Translations under genes and position numbers: made by a program | Shown here: piece by piece, positions 1 through 8,165 of the stretch | Position numbering within the stretch: the first letter of the stretch is position 1 | Layout: every line of letters starts with the position of its first letter | Source of the DNA: Hamadaea sp013361475 | GTDB lineage: Bacteria > Actinomycetota > Actinomycetes > Mycobacteriales > Micromonosporaceae | Length of the DNA: 64,000 nucleotides | NCBI RefSeq assembly: GCF_040654195.1 | Contig: NZ_JBFAHM010000007.1 | Span: 62,001-126,000 of the forward strand | Direction of reading: 5' to 3' | Notes under the pieces: generated by a model | Database searches by the model: none | What the model saw: only the letters and a program-made list of their open reading frames with translations | What the model was told of the DNA's origin: nothing

Positions 1-881
1 GCGAACTCGGCCGGACGGGCCACCGAGATCAACCGCCGGAGCAGCGCCGTTCCCAGGCCGCGCCGCTGCCAGTCGTCGGCCACCAGCAGAGCCGCCTCGG
101 CGATCTCACCTTCGCCCACCAGGTTGGCCAGAGCCACCACCTGACCTTCGGCGTCGACCGCCACCAAAGCGCAGCCGCGCTGCGGTTCAAGGAGTCGCAC
201 CAGGTGCGAGGCCGACGGTCCCCGCGAACCGGCGAGATAGCGCCGGAACAGGCTCTCCGGCGAGCACCGCTCGTGCAGCGCGACGACCTCGGCCAGATCA
301 GCCCGGGTCGCCGGGCGCAGCAGCAGTTCCGTGCCGTCCGGCAACAGCAACGTGGCCTGCGCGAGCTGCGTACGCGTGACCTGCCCGGCGACGTCGGCGA
401 GCGCCTGCGCCCGGGCGAACTCGGCCGGCGTGAACACCGGAGTGGATCGGGTCAGCACCAGCGTCCCCCCGTGCGGATCTCCCACCGCGAGCTCATGCGA
501 CGAATAGCGCTGCGGCTCCCGGGAGGGCCGCCAGGCCACCTCGCAGTCGAGCAGCGTACTGAGCGTCTCGCCCAAGTTCTCCGGAGCCGCGACCAACCGG
601 GCCGCCTGCCCGAGCGCCTGCGTCGGCGGGTCGACCAGCCCATGGGCGTCCGCTGGGCTGATCCAGGCGTCCCTGCCCCGGCCCTTCTCCACCGCCGCGC
701 GCAGATCCGCCTCCGTCAACCGGTCCGGGGCGTCGATGAGAAAATCGTCGACCGCGCCCGCCTCAGTCGTGTGCACCTGCACCGCCAGGATGTTCACCGA
801 CCGCAGCGCCAGACTGGCCGCCAACACCGCGAGAAATCCCGGCCGATCGTCGATCGTCGCTCGCACCCGCCACAAGGTCAT
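1..881 (-). CDS. ACT-GNAT protein acetyltransferase (AAPatA-like), 3' end beyond the window
   Basis: The reading frame is open from ATG at 881 to the window edge, so only the first 293 codons are visible. Residues 1 to about 75 form an ACT-like amino-acid-binding domain (start MTLWRVRATIDDRPGFLAVL). The C-terminal part is a GNAT domain, with a clear acetyl-CoA loop (WQRRGLGTALLRRL) near residues 270-285. A GAGGGGG ribosome site lies 5-6 bases upstream of the ATG. The arrangement recalls the amino-acid-regulated lysine acetyltransferase known from Micromonospora, where cysteine or arginine binding to ACT tunes acetylation of acetyl-CoA synthetase. The same ligand and substrate here are inference. 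The next gene upstream also encodes an ACT protein on the same strand. Confidence 0.82.
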   Translation of the reverse strand, partial: MTLWRVRATIDDRPGFLAVLAASLALRSVNILAVQVHTTEAGAVDDFLIDAPDRLTEADLRAAVEKGRGRDAWISPADAHGLVDPPTQALGQAARLVAAPENLGETLSTLLDCEVAWRPSREPQRYSSHELAVGDPHGGTLVLTRSTPVFTPAEFARAQALADVAGQVTRTQLAQATLLLPDGTELLLRPATRADLAEVVALHERCSPESLFRRYLAGSRGPSASHLVRLLEPQRGCALVAVDAEGQVVALANLVGEGEIAEAALLVADDWQRRGLGTALLRRLISVARPAEF

Positions 882-1122
882 CGCCGCCCCCTCGCAGGTT
901 CGTCACCTCTTGTCCCTCGGAAGCCGCGCCGCTCCCCTCTCCCTCAACCCTCATGGTCCGCTGTTACACCTCGGTTACCAGGGGAAATCGCCAAGCTGCT
1001 GTGGTTGATCTCACCCAGTCCGCGCCACGGGGTGTTCGCCACCCGGCCCTTCGCCACGGGGTGCTCGTCACGGGCCTCGCCACGCGTTGCTCGCCACGGG
1101 GCCTTCCCCACCGGCGGGGCGG
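882..1122. other. intergenic stretch with degenerate short repeats
   Basis: No coding signal is visible on either strand. The right half is filled by imperfect copies of a roughly 15-base unit of the form gccacggggtgctcg (about 1023-1105), which run into a larger direct repeat reaching the end of the neighbouring ACT gene. Confidence 0.6.
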
Positions 1123-1194
1123 TCACGAGGTCGAGCTGATCCCCTCGACGCGGGCCTTCGCCACCGGCGGAGCGGTCACAAGGTCGAGCTGATC
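1099..1194. repeat. 43-bp direct repeat spanning the 3' end of the ACT gene
   Basis: Two copies, 1099-1141 and 1152-1194, differ at only three positions and are offset by 53 bp. The inner copy codes for the C-terminal tail of the ACT protein. The outer copy is read in another frame and supplies its stop codon. The C-terminus has therefore been altered by a tandem duplication. Confidence 0.8.
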
Positions 1195-1935
1195 GCCGAG
1201 GACCAGCGCCGCCGCCCGGACGAGCTGGGCGATGCGGTCGACCTCGGTGGCGTGGAAGGCAGCCGCCGTCGGCGCCGGCAGCGCCTCGACGTTGGTGAAC
1301 GCGGGCTCTGGCTCCGGCGGCAACTCCGCCCCACCGCGCGCGACCACCAGCACCAGTCCGGCCCGGCCGAACGGGGCGACGGCGTACCGGGTGCCGTCGG
1401 GGCCGGTCAGCGCCCGTGCTCGCAACGGGGTCACCTCCGGCAGCCGGGGTGCTTGCGGCGCCCGCCAGCTGGCATGGGCGACCGCCGGTTCGGCGCGGCC
1501 GATCGAGGCGCTCAGCGCCGTCAGGCCGTCCGCGCTGCCGTTGCGTACGGCCCAGTCGGCCGGGACGACGAGGACGGCGGCCCACTCCGCGGCGAGCAAC
1601 GTCGGCACCGCGTCGACGAGCGTACTGAGGCCGTCGATCGGGTTCACCGCGATCTGCGCCAGCAGCTCGGCGTCGTTGCCCCCGTGCACGGGCGCTCCGA
1701 TCGCCTGCCACACCCCGTCCACGCGTACGCCGGGCATCGCACCGAGGCCCGCCAGCAGGCGGCGAACGCTCGCCCCGCTCGGCCAGACGACCGTGAAGTC
1801 GTCGACTGCCCGGCCGGCGGCGCGCTCCAGCACGACGACCTGCACGATGTCGGCGCCCGCGACGCCGAGCGTACGAGCGACCTGGCCCAGTGAGCCTGGG
1901 CGATCCGGCAACGCCACCCTGATCCGCAGCAACAT
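1123..1935 (-). CDS. ACT-domain protein of unknown function
   Basis: 270 residues. I start it at ATG 1935, giving MLLRIRVALPDRPGSLGQVA, because the ACT fold begins at once; an upstream extension of the frame to 2070 looks non-coding. Residues 1-75 are an ACT domain (DRPGSLGQVARTLG, then a second beta-alpha unit). The rest has no motif I recognise. It alternates hydrophobic strands and may be a degenerate sensor domain. It lies upstream of the ACT-GNAT acetyltransferase on the same strand, so the two may share an amino-acid ligand; this is inference. The last roughly 20 residues come from a recent tandem duplication and are probably not conserved. Confidence 0.75.
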   Translation of the reverse strand: MLLRIRVALPDRPGSLGQVARTLGVAGADIVQVVVLERAAGRAVDDFTVVWPSGASVRRLLAGLGAMPGVRVDGVWQAIGAPVHGGNDAELLAQIAVNPIDGLSTLVDAVPTLLAAEWAAVLVVPADWAVRNGSADGLTALSASIGRAEPAVAHASWRAPQAPRLPEVTPLRARALTGPDGTRYAVAPFGRAGLVLVVARGGAELPPEPEPAFTNVEALPAPTAAAFHATEVDRIAQLVRAAALVLGDQLDLVTAPPVAKARVEGISSTS

Positions 1936-2028
1936 GGCGCATATTGTCCTGCCCGCTCGTTTCAGGACAGTTGCGACACTGTGTCCCCCGCCGGTTGGCA
2001 CACCGGGTTGACTCGGACCCGCGTTGAT

Positions 2029-2103
2029 CAGGCCGTTAGGGAATCGATCAGGCCGCTGCGGACACGACACGCCGGTCGATCACGACCGAGAGTTCATGAT
2101 GGC
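2029..2103 (+). repeat. dispersed GATCA-flanked repeat, copy A
   Basis: One of five copies in the window of a roughly 60-75 bp element with the core GGACACGACACGCCGG followed by TCGATCACGACCG and ending in AGTTCATGAT. It sits just downstream of the cebR stop codon. The inner CGGTCG-ATCA-CGACCG can form a small hairpin. Confidence 0.8.
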
Positions 2104-2135
2104 GCAGAAAACGCGCAGGAAACCGGCGGGGCGGG

Positions 2136-3164
2136 TCAGGTGGAGGCGCGGTGGACCAGGTGGGTGTCCAGGAGGACGGTGCGCGGGGGTTCTTCGCCGC
2201 GGATGAGGTCGACGAGCATCCGGGCCATCTGCCGGCCCATCTCCTCGACCGGCTGGAAGACGCTGGTCAGCTGTGGTTCGGTCTGCCGGGCGATGACGGA
2301 GTCCTCGAAGCCGACCACGGCGACGTCGCGGGGGACGACCCGGCCGGCTTCGCGCAGCGCCCGGAGGGCGCCCGCCGCCATCAGGTCGGAGGCGGCGAAG
2401 ACCGCGTCCAAGTCCGGTACGCGCCCCAGCAGCCCACGCATCGCGTCGTATCCGCTGGCCTCGGTGAAGTCGCCGCGGGCGATGAGTTCTTCGCGGACGG
2501 GCAGCCCGGCCTGGTTCAGCGCCTGTTCGTAGCCGGCGAGCCGGTCGACACCGGGTGAGATGTCGGCGGTGCCCGCGATGGTCGCGATCTTGGTCCGGCC
2601 CGACTGGATGAGGTGCTCGGTAGCGATCCGGCCGCCGCCGACGTTGTCGACGTCCACGTAGTAGCCGTCGCCGTCGGCGGGGCGGGGCGCGATGACGGCG
2701 GGCAGGCCGCGTTCGGTCAAAAGGTCCGGCAGCGGATCGGCGTAGTGCAGCGACAAGAGCAGTACGCCGTCCACGTGCTGGTCGGTGAGGTGGTGCTCGA
2801 CGCGCTGCCGCTCGGCCGGCGACTGTGCCATCGCCAGCCAGAGCTGCAGCTGCGTCTCGGACAGGGCGGCGCTGATGCCGCGCAGGATCGCCGCGAAGAA
2901 CGGTTCGGCGAACAGCCGCTCACCGGACTCCGAGACGACCAGCGCGACCGAGTCCGTCCGCTGGGTGACCAGCGCCCGGGCCGCCCGGTTCGGCACATAT
3001 CCCAGCTCGGCGATCGCCTTCTCCACCACCGCCCGGGCTTCCGGGCTGACCTGCGGAGAACCGTTGACGACGCGCGACACCGTCCCACGGCCGACGCCGG
3101 CGTGCGCGGCGACCTGGTCGAGCGTGGGGCGCCCGGCGGACCGGGCGCGCTGGGAACGTGCCAT
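2136..3164 (-). CDS. cebR: LacI-family repressor of the cello-oligosaccharide operon
   Basis: 342 residues. Residues 11-35 hold the LacI helix-turn-helix (RPTLDQVAAHAGVGRGTVSR, then the hinge-helix region), followed by a periplasmic-binding-protein-like effector domain ending TSVFQPVEEMGRQMARMLVDLI. ATG 3164 was chosen because the HTH follows directly. It begins 11 bases after the bglC stop, so it is the last gene of the transport operon. In Streptomyces, CebR binds the 14-base palindrome TGGGAGCGCTCCCA and is released by cellobiose or cellotriose. Two 13/14 matches flank the cebE promoter in this window, so identity and autoregulation through the operon are well supported. Confidence 0.93.
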   Translation of the reverse strand: MARSQRARSAGRPTLDQVAAHAGVGRGTVSRVVNGSPQVSPEARAVVEKAIAELGYVPNRAARALVTQRTDSVALVVSESGERLFAEPFFAAILRGISAALSETQLQLWLAMAQSPAERQRVEHHLTDQHVDGVLLLSLHYADPLPDLLTERGLPAVIAPRPADGDGYYVDVDNVGGGRIATEHLIQSGRTKIATIAGTADISPGVDRLAGYEQALNQAGLPVREELIARGDFTEASGYDAMRGLLGRVPDLDAVFAASDLMAAGALRALREAGRVVPRDVAVVGFEDSVIARQTEPQLTSVFQPVEEMGRQMARMLVDLIRGEEPPRTVLLDTHLVHRAST

Positions 3165-3175
3165 AACTGTGAACT

Positions 3176-4573
3176 CTACTTCCCGGCGCCGTCGGCGGTG
3201 ATCAGCGAGTTGGCCCGGATCACGTCGGCGTACCACGAGGCGCTCGCCTTCGGCGTGCGTACCTGGGTGGTGTAGTCGACGTGCACCAGGCCGAACCGCT
3301 TCTCGTAGCCCCAGGCCCACTCGAAGTTGTCCAGCAGTGACCAGGCGAAGTACCCCGCGAGCGGGATGCCCTCCCCGATCATGCCGGCGACCTCGGCAAG
3401 GTGCCGGCCGATGTAGTCGATCCGCTCGGGGTCGGCCACCGTGCCGTCCGCCGCGACCTCATCCGCGTAGGCCGCGCCGTTCTCCGTGATGTACAGCGGG
3501 ATCGGCCCGTACTCCTGGTGGACACGCCGCAGCAACGCGGTGAGCCCCTCCGGGTCGATCTCCCAGCCCATCTGGGTCACCGGCAGACCACGCCGGTGGA
3601 ACTCCACCTGCTCGCTGCCCGGCCAGGCGCCGCTGTGCGAGTCGGTCTCACCCGAGCCCGAGGCGCCGGACACGACCTGACGGCTGTAGTAGTTCACCCC
3701 GAGGAAGTCCAGCGGAGCGCTGGTCACCGCGAGGTCGCCCGGCCGCACGAACTCGAGGTCCGTCAGGTGCGCCACGTCGGCTGCGACGTCCTCCGGGTAG
3801 GTGCCCCGCAGCACCGGGTCGAGGAACACCCGGTTGCCGACGCCGTCGATGCGGCGTACCGCGTCGAGGTCCGCCGGCGCGTCGGTCTTCGGCAGGAGCG
3901 AGTGCAGGTTGAGCGTGACGCCGATCCGCGCGGCGGGGTCGGTGCGCAGCGCCCGGACGGCCAGGCCGTGGCCCAGGTTCAGGTGATGGGCGGCGGCCAG
4001 GGCGTCGACCGGGTCGGTACGCCCGGGGGCGTGGTGACCGTTGCCGTAGCCCAGGTACGCCGTGCACCACGGCTCGTTGAGCGTGATCCAGTGCTTCACC
4101 CGGTCGCCGAGAGCGGCCTGGGTCAGCGCGGCGTACTCGCCGAACCGCTCGGCGGTGTCGCGGTTGGGCCAGCCGCCCGCGTCCTCCAGCTCCTGGGGCA
4201 GGTCCCAGTGGTAGAGCGTGACCCAGGGCTGGATGCCGTGATCGAGCAGCTCGTCGACGAGGCGCGAGTAGAAGGCGATGCCCTCCGGGTTGACCGGACC
4301 CCGGCCGTGCGGCTGGATCCGGGACCACGACGTGCTGAACCGGTACGCCTTCAGCCCGAGTTTGGCCATGAGGGCGACGTCCTCGCCCACCCGGTGGTAG
4401 TGGTCGCACGCCACGTCGCCGGTGTCCCCGTTGACCGTCCGGCCGGGGGTGTGGCTGAACGTGTCCCAGATGGAGGGGGTGCGACCGCCTTCGGCGACGG
4501 CCCCCTCGATCTGGTACGACGCGGTCGCCGCACCCCACAGGAAGTCGGCCGGAAAGTCGGAATTGCTGGTCAC
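3176..4573 (-). CDS. bglC: GH1 beta-glucosidase
   Basis: 465 residues, normal for glycoside hydrolase family 1, with no signal peptide. It should therefore act in the cytoplasm on imported cellobiose or cello-oligosaccharides, releasing glucose. The acid/base glutamate is in TLNEPW (E167) and the nucleophile in YITENG (E364). The N-terminal PADFLWGAATASYQIEGA and the WSLLDNFEWAWGYEKRFGLV block near the C-terminus are family signatures. The start is GTG 4573, whose last two bases lie in the cebG stop (GTGA overlap), so translation is coupled. The order transporter, then beta-glucosidase, then repressor matches Streptomyces ceb loci apart from the repressor position. Confidence 0.95.
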   Translation of the reverse strand: MTSNSDFPADFLWGAATASYQIEGAVAEGGRTPSIWDTFSHTPGRTVNGDTGDVACDHYHRVGEDVALMAKLGLKAYRFSTSWSRIQPHGRGPVNPEGIAFYSRLVDELLDHGIQPWVTLYHWDLPQELEDAGGWPNRDTAERFGEYAALTQAALGDRVKHWITLNEPWCTAYLGYGNGHHAPGRTDPVDALAAAHHLNLGHGLAVRALRTDPAARIGVTLNLHSLLPKTDAPADLDAVRRIDGVGNRVFLDPVLRGTYPEDVAADVAHLTDLEFVRPGDLAVTSAPLDFLGVNYYSRQVVSGASGSGETDSHSGAWPGSEQVEFHRRGLPVTQMGWEIDPEGLTALLRRVHQEYGPIPLYITENGAAYADEVAADGTVADPERIDYIGRHLAEVAGMIGEGIPLAGYFAWSLLDNFEWAWGYEKRFGLVHVDYTTQVRTPKASASWYADVIRANSLITADGAGK

Positions 4574-5463
4574 GCCTTCAGAGCACCTTCCATGATGCCG
4601 CCGATGATCTGACGGCCGAACAGGATGAACGCCGCCAGGAGCGGCAGGATTGACAGCAGCGTACCCGCGAAGACCTGCGCGTAGTCGTTGTAGTACCCCG
4701 TCGAGAGGTGCTGCAGCGAGATCTGCACGGTCGGGTTGGACGGGTCGCCCATGGCGAGCGAGGCCCAGAAGAACTCGTTCCACTGCGCCATGAAGGTGAA
4801 CAACGCCAGGACGGCGATGGCCGGGCGGAGCGCCGGAAGCACCACGCTCCAGTAGATCCGGAAGGTGTTGCAGCCGTCCACGCGGGCCGCCTCGATCAGC
4901 TCGTCCGGCACGGACTGGCTGACGTACTGCCGCATCATGAACACGCCGAACCCGTTGACGAGGAACGGAACGATCACCGACGGCAGGTGGTTGGCCCACT
5001 GGAGCTTGGCCATCATCATGTACAGCGGCACCACGCCGAGCTGCGCGGGCACCATCATGGTGACCAGGATCGACAGCATCAGCGCGTTGCGGCCGCGGAA
5101 CCGCAGCTTGGCGAAGGCGAACCCCGCGAGCGTCGACAGGAACACGACCGAGACGGTGAGCGTCAGCGAGATGATCGCCGAGTTCACCATGCCCGTCATG
5201 AACGCCGCGTTCTCGTTCGACAGCAGCCGGCCGATGTTGTCGCCCAGGCTGCTGCCCGGGATCAGGGGCGGCGGCACCGAGCTGGTCGCGCCCTGCTCAC
5301 GGGTCGCCACGACGATCATGTAGTAGAGCGGGAAGATCGACAGGACGACCGTCGCCAGCAGCATCACGAAGGTCAGCGGGGTCGCCTGGAAGACGTCCCG
5401 GCTCCGGCGTCGCGGCTTGGCCGCGGGCGGGGCCGGCGGACGCTGGACGGAGACGGCGGTCAT
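4570..5463 (-). CDS. cebG: ABC sugar permease (MalG/CebG type)
   Basis: 297 residues. Six membrane segments are predicted by eye, the first at about 31-52 (FVMLLATVVLSIFPLYYMIVV). The permease EAA loop is ELIEAARVDGCNTFRIYWSVVLPALRP. The ATG at 5463 overlaps the cebF stop by ATGA, which fixes the start; the longer upstream frame is the shadow of cebF. It would pair with CebF as the membrane channel for cellobiose. The operon has no ATPase gene. In Streptomyces, a shared ATPase (MsiK) encoded elsewhere powers this importer. Confidence 0.93.
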   Translation of the reverse strand: MTAVSVQRPPAPPAAKPRRRSRDVFQATPLTFVMLLATVVLSIFPLYYMIVVATREQGATSSVPPPLIPGSSLGDNIGRLLSNENAAFMTGMVNSAIISLTLTVSVVFLSTLAGFAFAKLRFRGRNALMLSILVTMMVPAQLGVVPLYMMMAKLQWANHLPSVIVPFLVNGFGVFMMRQYVSQSVPDELIEAARVDGCNTFRIYWSVVLPALRPAIAVLALFTFMAQWNEFFWASLAMGDPSNPTVQISLQHLSTGYYNDYAQVFAGTLLSILPLLAAFILFGRQIIGGIMEGALKA

Positions 5464-6473
5464 TTCTTGCCTCCACGCTTGCCGGAGGACTCCAGCCGTG
5501 CGGTGATCAGGTAGTTCACGCCGCTGAAGATGAGGATCAGGAAGAAGAGCAGCCACGCGACGGCGGCCATGTCGCCGTACTCGAACTTGTTGTAGAACTG
5601 CTCCATCAGGTACATCGTCACGGTCTGCGACTGACGCAGGGTGCCGCCGAGGAAGGCGCTCGCTCCCCCGGTGAACAGCAGCGGTTCCGCGTACAGCTGG
5701 AAGCCGCCGATGGTCGAGATGATGACCGTGAAGATGATCGTCGGCCGCAGCATCGGCACCGTGATCGACCAGAATTGGCGACGCGACGACGCTCCGTCCA
5801 GGGCGGCGGACTCGTAGATGTCCTTGGGGATCGACTGCATCGCCGCCAGGTAGATCAGCGCGTTGTAGCCCATCCAGCGCCAGTCCACCATGGTCGAGAT
5901 GGCGAGCCAGGCGGTCCACTTGTGCGCCTGCCAGTCGATCGGGCTGACCCCGACGAAGTGCAGCAGCCAGTTGATCAGACCGAAGTCGCGGGCGAACAGC
6001 TGGCTGAAGAGGATGGCGACCGCGGCGACGGAGGTGATGTTCGGGACCAGTACGCCCATCCGCAGCCACATCCGCCCGCGCATCCGCTTGTTCAGCGCGT
6101 TGGCCAGCATCAGTGCCAGCAGCAACTGCGGGATGGTCGACACCACGAAGATGCCGATCGTGTTGAAGACGGCGTTCCAGAAGTAGTTGTCGCTGAGGAT
6201 CTTGACGAAGTTGTCGAGTCCAACGAAGGTGTGCGTGTCAGCGCCCACCTCCCAGTCGTTCAGCGCCACGTATCCGGTGTAGATCAGCGGGAAGAGCCCG
6301 AAGATCCCGAAGATGACGAAGAACGGCGCGATGTAGATGTAGGGCGACGCCTTGGTGTCCAGACGGCTCCACCGCGACGCGCGTACCAGGAAGGACGACG
6401 GCAAGCGGGGTGCCCGGCCCGGCTGCGGCGGCACTTCGGCCGAATGTGCCGGAGTAGTGGTCGGCAGACTCAT
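5460..6473 (-). CDS. cebF: ABC sugar permease (MalF/CebF type)
   Basis: 337 residues, with a cytoplasmic N-terminal tail of about 40 residues before the first membrane segment (YIYIAPFFVIFGIFGLFPLIYTG). The EAA loop is DIYESAALDGASSRRQFWSITVP. It is the partner of CebG and lies between cebE and cebG. A strong hairpin separates it from cebE, which probably sets a lower transcript level for the permeases than for the binding protein. Confidence 0.93.
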   Translation of the reverse strand: MSLPTTTPAHSAEVPPQPGRAPRLPSSFLVRASRWSRLDTKASPYIYIAPFFVIFGIFGLFPLIYTGYVALNDWEVGADTHTFVGLDNFVKILSDNYFWNAVFNTIGIFVVSTIPQLLLALMLANALNKRMRGRMWLRMGVLVPNITSVAAVAILFSQLFARDFGLINWLLHFVGVSPIDWQAHKWTAWLAISTMVDWRWMGYNALIYLAAMQSIPKDIYESAALDGASSRRQFWSITVPMLRPTIIFTVIISTIGGFQLYAEPLLFTGGASAFLGGTLRQSQTVTMYLMEQFYNKFEYGDMAAVAWLLFFLILIFSGVNYLITARLESSGKRGGKK

Positions 6474-6492
6474 GGTGACTCCAGGAAGCTCG

Positions 6493-6526
6493 GCGCCGGT
6501 GCGCGGCCGAGACCGCGCACCGGCGC
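6493..6526 (-). terminator. intercistronic hairpin between cebE and cebF
   Basis: A perfect 14-bp stem (GCGCCGGTGCGCGG) with a six-base loop fills most of the 69-bp gap. There is no clear U tract, so an mRNA-stabilising or partial attenuating role is more likely than full termination. Confidence 0.75.
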
Positions 6527-6542
6527 TGGCTGGCTAAGCCGC

Positions 6543-7847
6543 TTACGCGGCCTTCTTGCCGTCGGCGACCGCCGTCGCCCAGGCCTCGTCGGACTTCTTC
6601 TGGCCCTGCTCGACCGAGCGCAGCGCGTTCTCCACCGCGGTACGCACCGGGACGTTCTTCGCGCCCAGGTAGACCGGCTTGAGAGCCTTCGCGCTGGCGC
6701 CGTAGATGGTGCCGGTCGGCGCGTTGCTGAAGTAGTCGTTCACCGCGGCCTTGACGGCCGGGTCGTCCAGCGCCTGCGGCGAGGAGGGCAGGTTGCCCTT
6801 CGACTTGAAGGCGGCGATCTGGCCGGCCGGGTTGGTCAGGAACTTGGCCAGCTCAGCGGCTTCCTTCTGGTGCTTGCTCTGCTTCGGCACGGACAGCCAG
6901 GAGCCGCCCCAGTTGCCGCCGCTGCCGGGGACCGTGGCGATGTCCCACTTGCCCTTGCCCGCGTCACCGTTCTGCGAGGTGATGTAGCCGGTCATCCAGG
7001 CGGGGCAGGCGATGGTCGCGAACTGCGCGTTCTTGAAGCCCGCGTTCCACTGGTCGGTCCAGGCCTGGAGCTTGGCCGACAGACCCGCCTCGAGGATCTT
7101 GTTCGAGATGTCCCACGCCTTGCGGACGGCCGGGTTGCTGTCGGTCACGTAGTTGTTCTTCGTGTCGAAGTACGTGTAACCGGTGGTGTTGCCGGCCTCC
7201 TGCATCAGGATGCTGTTGTAGGTGTTGGTGACCGCGTCGATGAAGCCGGCCTTGGGCACCTTGGTCTTGAACTGCTTGCCGACGTTGATGTAGTCGTCCC
7301 AGGTCGGCCAGAGCTTGGAGACCTCGTCGCGGTTGGTCGGCAGGCCGGCCTGCTGGAACAGGTCGGTGCGGTAGCACATGGCCATGCCGCCGACGTCGGT
7401 GCCGAGGCCGATGAGCTTGCCGTCGTCGGTCTTGGCCGCCTCGTACTTCCAGGGCAGGAAGTTGCCGGACAGGTCCTTGGCGCCGTACTCGTTGAGGTCG
7501 ACGAAGGCGGAGCCCTTCGACTTCATGTCGATGATCATGCCCTCTTCGATGGCGATCACGTCACCGAGGCCGCTGCCGGCCGCGAGGCGCTGCGTCACCT
7601 GCTGGGTGTAGTCACCGAGCTGGCCGCCGGTGCCACGCTCCACGATCTTGATGTTCGGGTGCGCGGCCTGGTACTGCTTGTAGAGCTCTTCGTAGCCGAA
7701 GTTGCCGAAGACGTCGACATTCAGGGTGATCTGCTCGTTGCTCGAGCCAGTACCGTCCTTGTCGTCGCCACAGGCGGCCAAGCCGAGCGCGCCTATCGCA
7801 AGGACGGCGACCGCCGCGAGGGCGCGGCGGCGCGAGGTGACGCCCAT
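6543..7847 (-). CDS. cebE: cello-oligosaccharide-binding lipoprotein
   Basis: 434 residues. The signal peptide ends in the lipobox LAAC with C26 as the lipidated residue, followed by an acidic/Gly/Ser linker. The rest is a family-1 solute-binding fold with many tryptophans (for example WPTWDDY, QAWTDQWNAGF, NWGGSWLSV) that suit stacking on sugar rings. As first gene of the operon, directly downstream of the CebR-controlled promoter, it would capture cellobiose or cellotriose outside the membrane and pass it to CebF/CebG. Assignment to cellobiose rather than another beta-glucoside rests mainly on the operators and on bglC. Confidence 0.92.
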   Translation of the reverse strand: MGVTSRRRALAAVAVLAIGALGLAACGDDKDGTGSSNEQITLNVDVFGNFGYEELYKQYQAAHPNIKIVERGTGGQLGDYTQQVTQRLAAGSGLGDVIAIEEGMIIDMKSKGSAFVDLNEYGAKDLSGNFLPWKYEAAKTDDGKLIGLGTDVGGMAMCYRTDLFQQAGLPTNRDEVSKLWPTWDDYINVGKQFKTKVPKAGFIDAVTNTYNSILMQEAGNTTGYTYFDTKNNYVTDSNPAVRKAWDISNKILEAGLSAKLQAWTDQWNAGFKNAQFATIACPAWMTGYITSQNGDAGKGKWDIATVPGSGGNWGGSWLSVPKQSKHQKEAAELAKFLTNPAGQIAAFKSKGNLPSSPQALDDPAVKAAVNDYFSNAPTGTIYGASAKALKPVYLGAKNVPVRTAVENALRSVEQGQKKSDEAWATAVADGKKAA

Positions 7848-7927
7848 CGATGACCCCTCTCAGGTCGTTTTTCAGTGCAGGTGGGGGATGGTGCAGACAT
7901 CCCGGGATGTGGTCTGGACCACACCTC

Positions 7928-7941
7928 CGGGAGCGCTCCCA
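7928..7941. promoter_or_regulatory. CebR operator 1
   Basis: CGGGAGCGCTCCCA matches the Streptomyces CebR box TGGGAGCGCTCCCA at 13 of 14 bases. It lies immediately downstream of the proposed -10, where repressor binding would block transcription initiation. Confidence 0.88.
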
Positions 7942-7943
7942 TG

Positions 7944-7972
7944 AGATTGCCGTGACGTTACGGGGAAGTCAA
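7944..7972 (-). promoter_or_regulatory. cebE promoter
   Basis: On the minus strand TTGACT (7972-7967), a 17-base spacer and CAATCT (7949-7944) make a plausible vegetative promoter. It is bracketed by the two CebR boxes. Confidence 0.6.
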
Positions 7973-7980
7973 GCGAGGGA

Positions 7981-7994
7981 TGGGAGCGTTCCCA
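7981..7994. promoter_or_regulatory. CebR operator 2
   Basis: TGGGAGCGTTCCCA, again 13/14, lies just upstream of the -35. The two operator centres are 53 bp apart, about five helical turns, which suits co-operative or loop binding. Confidence 0.85.
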
Positions 7995-8136
7995 AGTTGT
8001 TATCCGGGTCTATCCCGGCGGAGCAGCGATTCCACGCTCAACCGTGACGGTCACCTCCACCGACCGGGCCACGGCAATCGGTCCGAACGGCCCATGCCCG
8101 GGAGTGCACCGGTCAGCGGCCTCGGCGCGTACCTGC
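7995..8136. other. intergenic region between the ceb operon and the sigma gene
   Basis: This is the remainder of the 318-bp divergent region. I see no reading frame with coding character and no hairpin here. Confidence 0.5.
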
Positions 8137-8159
8137 TAATGTCCGCCAACCTGAGAGGA
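8137..8159 (+). promoter_or_regulatory. -10 element and ribosome site of the sigma-fusion gene
   Basis: TAATGT (8137-8142) followed by GAGAGGA (8153-8159), seven bases before GTG 8166. This favours GTG 8166 over the in-frame ATG at 8139, which overlaps the -10. Confidence 0.55.
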
Positions 8160-8165
8160 CTAGCG

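Noticed and set aside
4574..6069. N-terminal extension of cebG across cebF
   Set aside because: The extension is cebF read out of frame; the ATG at 5463 with ATGA overlap gives a normal permease.
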